From Planctomycetota bacterium (GTDB taxonomy: Bacteria; Planctomycetota; MHYJ01; JACPRB01), in NCBI GenBank assembly GCA_016200125.1, contig JACQFK010000554.1, positions 1-5,704 of the forward strand: DNA of 5,704 nucleotides, read 5' to 3'. The notes beneath the pieces are model-generated. The model did no database searches and had not been told where the DNA came from. It saw only the letters and a program-made list of their open reading frames with translations. Of this stretch, positions 1 through 5,704 are shown one piece after another. How positions within the stretch are numbered: the stretch's first letter is position 1; every line of letters begins with the position of its first letter. Position numbers and translations under genes: made by a program.

Positions 1-1
1 G

Positions 2-1663
2 GCCCGCGAGGCGAAGCCGGAGCTCGACCGCGCGGCCGCCGAGTACAACTTGCTCATCCTGTCCCGCGAGGCGGCCCGGCTCAAGGGCGACAACGCGCTG
101 TGGATGGAGCGCACGAAGTCGATCCCCCTGGTGCGGCAGCGGCTCCACCAGATCTCGGCGGGCGAGACGATCATCCCGGAGCTGCTCGAGATCAGCGACG
201 AGGTCCTGGGCATCGAGGACGCGAACTTCGCGACGCTCAAGCCCGCGGACGCCTCCCGGCGGATCAGCGAGTCGATCGCGCGCATCCCGGCGGGCACCTT
301 CATCAAGGTGAGGGTGCGCCGCGGCAACGAGCGCGACGTGCTCCTTTACTTCGGCTCCGCCTCGGGCACGGGCGTGGCGCTGACGCGGAGCGGCTACGTC
401 CGGATCGCGAACGCGTTCGCCATCGAGGTCCAGAAGAACATCCTCTCGCTCCCTCCGGGGCAGCTGACGGACTTCGACCGCGCGAACATCGAGCGGATCC
501 TGGGCGCCGGAGAGGCGACCGAGGAGGAGTACGCCATGCTGAGGTCGCGCCTGTCGGGCGTGGCGGTGGACTCGGCGGCGGCGGGATCTCTGCGCGAGAG
601 CTTCGCGAGGCAAATCGAGAGGCTCAACGCGATGCTCCCCAAGGCGCCCGTGCCCGAGGCGATCATCATGAAGGACGGGCGGCGCTTCTCGGGGAAGCTC
701 CTGCAGGACACCCCGGCCGCGGTGTCGGTCCGCACGGTCGTGGGCGACATCACCGTCGCCAAGGACGACGTCGAGCGCCTCGTGACGGCGGACGACCTTC
801 GGGCGGAGTTCATGAGCAAGTTCAAGGCGGGGGAGAAGTACCGGGACGCGCTCCTGCAACTGCTGGTGTGGACGCAGGAGATGAACCTGCCCGTTCATCG
901 CGAGCTCGTGGCCTACACGATCCTGCAGACGGCCCCCTCCGAGCCCTTTGCCCGCAATGCGGCGGGCTATTTCCAGATGGACGGCCAGTGGACGCTGAAG
1001 AACTCCATCGCCGCGGGAGCGCCGATCCCCGAGCGCAAGGCCGAGACGAAGGACGAGATCCGCCGCGAGCTGGAGTCCATGGGCTTCGTGCTCCGGAAGG
1101 ACCACTGGTTCGTGAAGGTCCCCTGGTCTACCGGGATCGAGTCGCTCTACAGGCCCGGCTCGCTGAAGGTCGGGATGAACGGGACCTCGATCATGGACTG
1201 GCACGAGGCGGACACCCCGATCTACCGCACGGACGACAAGCCCAAGAAGCTCGGGCCGCTGGACCTGAAGTTCATCGCCCCCACGGGCGCCCAGGGGCTG
1301 GCGTCCGTCCTCGTCGAAGCGCCCGGCGAGATCGTGGAGTGCCAGGTGCGCGCGACCGGCTTCATCATCGAGGACAAGGTCGGCGCCCGGATCGAGTGCT
1401 TCCTGACGGCGGAAGGGGGGAGGTCCGAGGTTCTCTACGACATCTCGAAGAAGGCCGATTCGGCCTTCCACGACGTGACGATGTACACCCGCGGGAAGTC
1501 GAAGTTCACGGTCACGGCGCGGATGATGACGGTCCAGGACAAGTATCAGACCTATGCGCGCTTCCTGCCCCCCAACAAGGACACCACCCAGGTCTTCTGG
1601 GTGAAGGGCATCGTCCTCCGCTCGGCCGCCGAATTCGACCGCCTCTGGTCTGCCGCCCACTAG
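2..1663 (+). CDS. Large protein of unknown function with DGR-type beta-barrel module, 5' partial
   Basis: The frame is open from the first full codon at base 2, so the gene begins upstream; a TTG at 50 is only an in-frame codon, not a convincing start. 553 residues are visible, ending at TAG 1661-1663. I do not recognise a named family. The N-terminal 200 residues mix helices with a short beta-rich stretch (IKVRVRRGNERDVLLYFGS, about residues 100-118). Residues 219-261 form a small-barrel-like module starting IIMKDGRRFSG, close in pattern to one in the next gene. Residues 322-330 and 361-369 are two G[YF]-x6-W motifs (GYFQMDGQW and GFVLRKDHW). The C-terminal 180 residues alternate as beta strands and could be a sandwich or binding domain (inference). 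No transmembrane helix is visible; whether it is exported cannot be judged without the N-terminus. The coding call is strong because of the long frame, the GC-rich third positions and the sensible protein composition. Confidence 0.88.
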   Translation, partial: AREAKPELDRAAAEYNLLILSREAARLKGDNALWMERTKSIPLVRQRLHQISAGETIIPELLEISDEVLGIEDANFATLKPADASRRISESIARIPAGTFIKVRVRRGNERDVLLYFGSASGTGVALTRSGYVRIANAFAIEVQKNILSLPPGQLTDFDRANIERILGAGEATEEEYAMLRSRLSGVAVDSAAAGSLRESFARQIERLNAMLPKAPVPEAIIMKDGRRFSGKLLQDTPAAVSVRTVVGDITVAKDDVERLVTADDLRAEFMSKFKAGEKYRDALLQLLVWTQEMNLPVHRELVAYTILQTAPSEPFARNAAGYFQMDGQWTLKNSIAAGAPIPERKAETKDEIRRELESMGFVLRKDHWFVKVPWSTGIESLYRPGSLKVGMNGTSIMDWHEADTPIYRTDDKPKKLGPLDLKFIAPTGAQGLASVLVEAPGEIVECQVRATGFIIEDKVGARIECFLTAEGGRSEVLYDISKKADSAFHDVTMYTRGKSKFTVTARMMTVQDKYQTYARFLPPNKDTTQVFWVKGIVLRSAAEFDRLWSAAH

Positions 1664-1667
1664 GGCG

Positions 1668-1777
1668 GCATCACGAATCGCGCATCACGGAAGAAGGGTC
1701 ACCCTCCGCCTCCCCGGAGGGGAAGGCCGGGAGGGGCGACGGTCTTCCCCTGATGCCTGATTCGTGATGCGTGATGC
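1668..1777. repeat. Intergenic imperfect inverted repeat with nested GC-rich hairpin
   Basis: The 22-base left arm at 1668-1689 is the reverse complement of 1749-1770 at 19 of 22 positions; the shared core is GATTCGTGATGC in the right-arm sense. Pairing continues inward with a one-base bulge: GGAAGA at 1689-1694 against TCTTCC at 1743-1748. Just outside the right arm, GTGATGC is repeated in tandem (1764-1770 and 1771-1777). Nested inside, 1708-1727 (GCCTCCCCGGAGGGGAAGGC) folds into an eight-pair stem with one bulged A and a GGA loop. The element starts five bases after the upstream stop codon. There is no T-tract directly after the stem, so it is not a textbook intrinsic terminator. It could be a REP- or MITE-like dispersed repeat, an mRNA-stabilising 3' structure, or a terminator without a U-run. 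The pairing is read directly; the role is inferred. Confidence 0.72.
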
Positions 1778-1796
1778 TTCTTTGTTGGCAAAGGAC

Positions 1797-1825
1797 CTTC
1801 CATGGCGTCTGTATATGCGTATTAT
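1797..1825 (+). promoter_or_regulatory. Candidate promoter in AT-rich patch upstream of the zinc-finger gene
   Basis: An AT-rich stretch at 1811-1827 stands out in otherwise GC-rich DNA. It contains TATTAT at 1820-1825 (five of six matches to a sigma-70 -10 box), with only a weak CTTCCA at 1797-1802 seventeen bases upstream. A second -10-like hexamer, TATAAG, lies at 1867-1872 without a recognisable -35. TTGGCA at 1785-1790 resembles a -35 box but is 21 or more bases from any good partner. The patch lies between the inverted repeat and the ribosome-binding site, which is where a promoter for the downstream pair would be expected. Short hexamers are weak evidence, so this is a suggestion only. 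Confidence 0.28.
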
Positions 1826-1883
1826 CCAAGGCGGGAAAGCGGCCCCCTGGGGCGAGCCGCGGGGCGTATAAGTAATCGAGAAC

Positions 1884-1889
1884 AGAGGG
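1884..1889 (+). promoter_or_regulatory. Ribosome-binding site favouring the start at 1895
   Basis: AGAGGG ends five bases before ATG 1895, and the protein from that ATG opens with a clean signal peptide. An in-frame ATG at 1802 also has an SD-like AAGGA (1791-1795) six bases upstream. However, 14 of the 31 intervening codons end in A or T (three TAT, plus GTA, ATA, AGT, AAT, CGA and others), unlike the rest of the gene. That stretch also contains the promoter-like patch, so 1895 is preferred. Confidence 0.55.
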
Positions 1890-1894
1890 CCCTC

Positions 1895-3826
1895 ATGCGT
1901 CGAAGCCTCCTTACCCTGGCCATCCTCGGGCTTTCCGTCTCCACCGCGCTCGGCGACGGCATCATCCTCAACGACGGGCGCAAGCTCGCCGGCCGCGTGG
2001 TCGAGAAGGCGGACGGCTACGAGGTGACCGTCGAGGGCCAGACGGTGGGATTCCCCAAGAGCGAGGTCAAGCACTGGTACAAGTCGCCCAAGGAGGTGCT
2101 GGGCGACGCCGACAAGCAGGTGGAAGACGCCAAGAAGCTCTACTCCGAGGCGGTCGTCATGAGCGACGAGAAGGCCGCCGAGGCGAAGTTCCGCGAGGCG
2201 CTTCCCAAGGTCCAGCGGGCCCGCGAGGCCTACGTCGAGGCGCGCGAACTCTTCCCCGAGGGCTATCCGGAGCTCGACTCGCAGCTCATCAACGTGATGA
2301 AGCTGATGCGGCTCGTGCGCGAGCGCTTCCATTCGCAGATCGCCGGCAACGACGCCCCCGTGAAGGCGAAGGAAGCGCCGCCGAAGCCCGTGGCGAAGGC
2401 TCCGCCGACCCCGGCGCCGACGCCCGCGCCCAGCCCCGCGCCTTCGACCGATCCGAAGCCGGCTCCGACCCCCGCCCCGGCGCCCGCGCCGGTGCTGGCG
2501 GTCTCCCTGCGCGAGGCCCTCGCGGTGATGGTCGATCCCGCGAAGCGCGCCGACCCCGGCCAGCGTGCCTCGGCGACCGCCGTGTTCAAGAAGGCGGCCG
2601 ATTCCCAGGTCCCGCTGGCGGACGTGGCCATGGCGGGCCTCCTGTTCCTCGAAAAGAGCGACGTCGAATGGGGCCTCTCGTCCGACACGCTGATCGTCAA
2701 GGGCCCCGGCGGCGAGTCCAAGTTCAGCGGCCGGCTCGAGAAGCGCTCCGACACCACGTCGGTGCTGATCCAGGGGGACCGCCGGGAAGTGCGGATCCGG
2801 ACGGCCGCGGACGGCAAGTACGTGACGCCTCCGGGCGCGGCGGAGTTCAAGGCCGTCGACGTGAAGCTCACGTCGGACCAGAAATCCGAGGCGCTCGAGG
2901 CGCTGCAGGCCTTCTTCAAGGGGGCCGACGCCGCGAAGTTCGAGACCCTCGAGGACAAGGAGATCTCCGAAGGGGTGAAGTTCCTCGCCCTGAAGGTCAA
3001 GGAGCTGAAGGGGAAGGGCCAGCCGGTCGACGCGCTGTCGCTGTTCGTGGCGGGACCCGCGAGCGCGCTGATCGAGAAGAACAAGGGCAAGCCCACGCCG
3101 GACATCGAGGCCGCGTTCAAGGACCTCGGCTACGAGAAGTCGGAGTTCGGCGCCGTCTGGGGCCGCAAGGAAGGCCTCGCGATGGACGACTACCGCAAGT
3201 GGCTCTCCTCGGGCGAGTACGGCATGGGGATCATCCAGTTCAACAACGACTACCGGGGACTGGCGGACGTCGGCGTGCGCTACGCCACGGCGCTGCTTCT
3301 GCTCTTCAAGGCCCTGGGCGAGAACCGTAACTACCAGAAGGCCGCGGCGAGCCTGGAGTCGTCGTCCACGGGCCTCAGCGGCTCGATCCGCGACCACTTC
3401 ATTGCGCTCGCCAAGTCGATCCGCGACGAGGCGCCCTGCAACATCTGCGGCGGGACCCACAAGGTCAACTGCAGCGCTTGCAAGGGGAGCAAGAAGGTCA
3501 ACCTCGAGTGCACGAAGTGCGGCGGCTCGGGCAAGCTCAACACCTTCAACGGCGTGAAGGCCTGCGTGGGCTGCAACTGCGCGGGGCGCTACAACAACGT
3601 GGACTGCCCGAAGTGCAAGGCCAGCGGCAAGACGGAGTGCAAGGCCCGCGGCTGCACCCGCGAAGTGCCGAAGCCCACTTTCGAGAGCTTCGCGGACGCC
3701 TATAAGTGCCGCGATTGCCAGGGCCGGGGCAGCCTGATGCGCCACGTCGCCTTTCCCTGCGACGACTGCAACGGCATCGGCCTGGTCCTCCACCCGAAGT
3801 CGGATCCCTCCAAGCTGCTGAAATGA
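1895..3826 (+). CDS. Exported protein with DGR-type beta-barrel module and C-terminal DnaJ-like zinc finger
   Basis: 643 residues from ATG 1895 to TGA 3824-3826. Residues 1-20 are a signal peptide (MRRS, hydrophobic core, A-L-G then D21), so the protein is probably periplasmic or surface-exposed. Residues 22-61 form a small-barrel-like module (GIILNDGRKLAG, ending SEVKHW). Residues 65-150 are charged and helical, possibly coiled coil. Residues 153-200 are a Pro/Ala/Thr linker. The middle, about 201-510, matches no family I know. Residues 515-629 hold eight cysteine pairs: CxxC at 515/518, 526/529, 539/542, 557/560, 571/574, 605/608 and 622/625, plus a wider pair at 582/587 and an extra C562. 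Several are followed by G-x-G or a similar turn, the signature of the DnaJ cysteine-rich zinc-binding region. There is no J domain or HPD motif. In DnaJ this region binds two zinc ions and assists substrate handling; whether that holds in an exported protein is unknown. The stop overlaps the next gene's start as ATGA. Confidence 0.9.
   Translation: MRRSLLTLAILGLSVSTALGDGIILNDGRKLAGRVVEKADGYEVTVEGQTVGFPKSEVKHWYKSPKEVLGDADKQVEDAKKLYSEAVVMSDEKAAEAKFREALPKVQRAREAYVEARELFPEGYPELDSQLINVMKLMRLVRERFHSQIAGNDAPVKAKEAPPKPVAKAPPTPAPTPAPSPAPSTDPKPAPTPAPAPAPVLAVSLREALAVMVDPAKRADPGQRASATAVFKKAADSQVPLADVAMAGLLFLEKSDVEWGLSSDTLIVKGPGGESKFSGRLEKRSDTTSVLIQGDRREVRIRTAADGKYVTPPGAAEFKAVDVKLTSDQKSEALEALQAFFKGADAAKFETLEDKEISEGVKFLALKVKELKGKGQPVDALSLFVAGPASALIEKNKGKPTPDIEAAFKDLGYEKSEFGAVWGRKEGLAMDDYRKWLSSGEYGMGIIQFNNDYRGLADVGVRYATALLLLFKALGENRNYQKAAASLESSSTGLSGSIRDHFIALAKSIRDEAPCNICGGTHKVNCSACKGSKKVNLECTKCGGSGKLNTFNGVKACVGCNCAGRYNNVDCPKCKASGKTECKARGCTREVPKPTFESFADAYKCRDCQGRGSLMRHVAFPCDDCNGIGLVLHPKSDPSKLLK
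2351..2494 (+). repeat. Low-complexity Pro/Ala linker coding segment
   Basis: Within the zinc-finger gene, codons for residues 153-200 are dominated by CCG, GCG, GCC and CCC. They encode runs such as TPAPTPAPSPAP and later APTPAPAPAP. This is a flexible inter-domain linker separating the N-terminal module and helices from the middle region. Such tracts can vary in length between strains by slippage, and they generate long spurious open frames on the opposite strand. Confidence 0.75.
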
Positions 3827-5704
3827 GCGTCCTCCTCCTGGCGCTCGCGTCGTCGCTCTGCCAGGAGGGCTACAGCGTCCGCAAGGAGCATCCCCGCCTT
3901 CTCATCGACGAGGTCGCGGCCGTCGTCAAGCGCATCTCGGGCCCTCTCGCCGACGACTACAAGCTGGTCAGGGAGCGGGCCGACGGCGTGCGGAATGCCC
4001 GCGACCTGGCGACGAACGGTTGGGGCGAGCCGGAGCGGCTGATCGACTGCGCCCTCACGGCCTGCGTCGAGCGGGCGTCGGGCCGCGACGCGAAGAAATA
4101 CGTCGACCTCATCGTACAGCACTGGGGAGACGGGACGGTCATTTCCAACCGCAAGGGCAGCCAGTTCGGGTTTCATGCGCTGGCCTACGACTGGATCCAC
4201 GATTCTCTCACGGCGGAGCAGCGCGTCCTTTACGGCGAGGCGCTCGGCTCCTGGCTCACCTGGTACACCGACCGGGCGGAGATCCAGCTCAAGAACGGGT
4301 ACTGGGAGTACAACCAGACCTGGGGGCCCTCGCACCTCAACATCATGCACAGCCGGGATGCGCTGACGCAGAAGCTCTTCATCGCGCTGACGATCCTCGG
4401 CGCCGGGACGAAACACGAGGCTGAGGCGAAGTCCTTCCTGGATTCCTGGCACAAGAGGGTGCCGTCGGAGTGCGTCGCGGCCTTCGACCGCATGGGCGGC
4501 GTCTGGTCTGAGTCCTTCGGGCACGGCGGCTACGGACCGGTGACGGTGGTGGGCTGGTCATTCGACGCCTGGCGCACGGCGACGGGCATCGACCTCCTCA
4601 AGAAGCTGAAGCCCTGGGGCTATCCGGTCGAGGAGCCGCGCTGGGTCGCCTACACGATGATGCCGCACAACGACCGGACGGCCTGGATCGACGACGGGGA
4701 CGGCGCGGGGCCCGGCGGCTTCTGCCGCACGGCGCCGATGCTGCGCGACGGGCTGTCCCAGTGGTTCTCGGACAAGGGGCGCTCCGCCGGATGGCTCTCG
4801 AGCCGCTGGGAGCGGGTCGCGGCCTACGACCCGTCGATCAAGGCGACGCCTCCCGATGTCCTTCCCCTCGGCTACGTGTTCGGCGGTGCGGGCCACGTCT
4901 ACGCGCGGAGCGCCTGGAACGATCCCAACGCGACCTGGGCCTTCTTCGGCGCGGGACCGCAGTTCGCGGCCCACGCGCGCGACGACGAGGGGCACTTCCT
5001 GATCTCGCGCAAGGGGGCCGTCGTCTCGCGGCAGGGCGGGCATTGGTCGAACGACGAGGACTTCTACTCCGGCGGCTCGCTCATCTACAACCTCGTGACG
5101 ATCTTCGATCCCGCCGAGAAGCTGCGGCGCAGCCAGAAGAACGGGAACGACGGCGGGCTGCTCCGGCACGTCTACGAGGGCGTAAAGTATCCGCTGGAAC
5201 GGGGCCACCTGACGGCCTTCGAGCATTCGAAGGACTTCACTTACGCGGCGGCGGATCTCACGAAGGGCTACAGCGCCCACAAGGCGAAGGAAGTGACCCG
5301 GCAGTTTCTGTATCTGCGCGGCCCCCGCGAGTTCTTCGTGATCTTCGACCGCGTGGAGGCGGCAAAGCCCGAGTTCGCCAGACATTTCTTCCTGCATGTG
5401 CCGACTGAGCCGCAGACCAAGGACGGCGTCACGCAGTGGCTCAGCTTTCCCGAAGCCGACGGCAGCCGGACGGTTCTCTCGACGGGACGCAGCCGCGCCT
5501 TTCTGCGGACCCTGCTGCCTGAGAAGGGGGAAGTGGTCCTCCGCGGCGGTCCGGGCAAGGAGGCCTGGGGCCATCCCCTGGAGCCGACGGCCCAGTACAA
5601 CCACGACGGTCCGGGCCGGAGCCGGCCGCCGGTCTGCCCCTGGAGGATCGAGGTTGCGGACCCGGGGACCGGATCCCGGACGCTCTTCCTGCACGTGCTT
5701 GAAC
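3823..5704 (+). CDS. Heparinase II/III-like polysaccharide lyase, 3' partial
   Basis: ATG 3823 overlaps the previous stop (ATGA). The frame has no stop through the end of the window, giving 627 complete codons. No better in-frame ATG lies just upstream and no clear SD is seen, so initiation by translational coupling is likely. Residues 1-13 (MSVLLLLALASSL) look like a short signal peptide lacking the usual basic residue. HPRLLIDEV at 23-31 matches the typical opening of heparinase II/III-type toroid domains. Residues about 40-330 are helical, with Trp/Tyr/His-rich segments NGYWEYNQTWGPSH (158-171) and GGVWSESFGHGGYG (225-238), where N164, H171 and Y237 are candidate active-site residues. HARDDEGHFLISRKG (384-398) resembles the family's conserved HxHxDxGxF strand. 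FLYLRGPREFFVIFDRV (495-511) and RHFFLHV (520-526) fit the C-terminal beta sandwich. Known relatives (PL12, PL15, PL17, PL21) cleave uronic-acid polysaccharides by beta-elimination. The substrate here cannot be told from sequence. Confidence 0.85.
   Translation, partial: MSVLLLALASSLCQEGYSVRKEHPRLLIDEVAAVVKRISGPLADDYKLVRERADGVRNARDLATNGWGEPERLIDCALTACVERASGRDAKKYVDLIVQHWGDGTVISNRKGSQFGFHALAYDWIHDSLTAEQRVLYGEALGSWLTWYTDRAEIQLKNGYWEYNQTWGPSHLNIMHSRDALTQKLFIALTILGAGTKHEAEAKSFLDSWHKRVPSECVAAFDRMGGVWSESFGHGGYGPVTVVGWSFDAWRTATGIDLLKKLKPWGYPVEEPRWVAYTMMPHNDRTAWIDDGDGAGPGGFCRTAPMLRDGLSQWFSDKGRSAGWLSSRWERVAAYDPSIKATPPDVLPLGYVFGGAGHVYARSAWNDPNATWAFFGAGPQFAAHARDDEGHFLISRKGAVVSRQGGHWSNDEDFYSGGSLIYNLVTIFDPAEKLRRSQKNGNDGGLLRHVYEGVKYPLERGHLTAFEHSKDFTYAAADLTKGYSAHKAKEVTRQFLYLRGPREFFVIFDRVEAAKPEFARHFFLHVPTEPQTKDGVTQWLSFPEADGSRTVLSTGRSRAFLRTLLPEKGEVVLRGGPGKEAWGHPLEPTAQYNHDGPGRSRPPVCPWRIEVADPGTGSRTLFLHVLE

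Noticed and set aside
1696..1750. Intrinsic transcription terminator after the first gene
   Set aside because: The stems are strong, but no T-rich run follows at the proper distance; the nearest (TTCTTTG at 1778-1784) lies after the extra GTGATGC unit and is interrupted. Recorded as a repeat instead.
100..1767. 555-codon + strand frame overlapping the first gene in another phase
   Set aside because: Product is dominated by Arg, Gly, Pro and Ala with no domain pattern, and it runs past the real stop into the inverted repeat. It is a phase shadow.
1685..3793. 702-codon open frame on the minus strand opposite the zinc-finger gene
   Set aside because: Its product is almost entirely Arg, Leu, Ala, Gly, Val and His in low-complexity runs, as expected from reading a GC-rich gene backwards. 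It runs through the inverted repeat and the intergenic gap. The + strand gene has a signal peptide and a zinc-finger signature, which explain the region.
3859..3863. Lipoprotein lipobox at the lyase N-terminus (Cys 13)
   Set aside because: The preceding residues are S-S-L rather than a small residue at -1, so the lipobox pattern is not met, and the n-region has no basic residue. An ordinary short signal peptide is more likely.
3700..4524. 274-codon minus-strand frame across the ATGA junction
   Set aside because: It lies opposite the zinc-finger C-terminus and the lyase N-terminus, both of which show family signatures; its composition is mirror-like.
4558..5694. 378-codon open frame on the minus strand opposite the lyase
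   Set aside because: Arg/Leu/Val/Pro-rich mirror composition with no motif; the + strand frame has recognisable lyase segments across the same span.
3823..5704. Specific assignment to heparin, alginate or chondroitin lyase with a gene symbol
   Set aside because: Only superfamily-level signatures are visible; substrate class cannot be told from these motifs and the C-terminus is missing.

Overview
The window is GC-rich (roughly two thirds G+C by eye). It carries three tightly packed genes, all on the + strand, with no RNA gene, CRISPR array or transposase visible. The protein style suggests a bacterium of the Planctomycetota or a neighbouring PVC-type lineage, probably from a metagenome. That style includes long exported proteins of unknown function, small beta-barrel modules built on a 'DGRxxxG' core, repeated 'G[YF]-x6-W' motifs, Pro/Ala linkers and a secreted DnaJ-type zinc finger. 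This lineage call is inference from style; no marker gene is present.

Layout. (1) Positions 2-1663 hold the 3' part of a large protein of unknown function; its start lies upstream of the window. It contains one DGR-type beta-barrel-like module, two G[YF]-x6-W motifs and a beta-rich C-terminus. (2) Positions 1664-1894 are the only real intergenic gap. It begins with a large imperfect inverted repeat (1668-1777) that encloses a second GC-rich hairpin. An AT-rich patch with promoter-like hexamers and a ribosome-binding site follow. (3) Positions 1895-3826 encode a 643-residue exported protein: signal peptide, DGR-type module, helical segment, Pro/Ala linker, unrecognised middle region and a C-terminal cysteine-rich zinc finger of the DnaJ CxxCxGxG type, without a J domain. 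(4) From 3823 to the end of the window, overlapping the previous stop by ATGA, runs a 627-codon open frame that does not terminate inside the window. It reads as a heparinase II/III-type polysaccharide lyase with a short signal peptide.

How they may work together. Genes 2 and 3 are almost certainly translationally coupled and both appear to be exported. Genes 1 and 2 share a recognisable module. The simplest reading is a small set of envelope or periplasmic proteins around a uronic-acid-polysaccharide lyase. Only the lyase has a functional family I can name. The roles of the other two are unknown, and the link between them rests on position and shared architecture.
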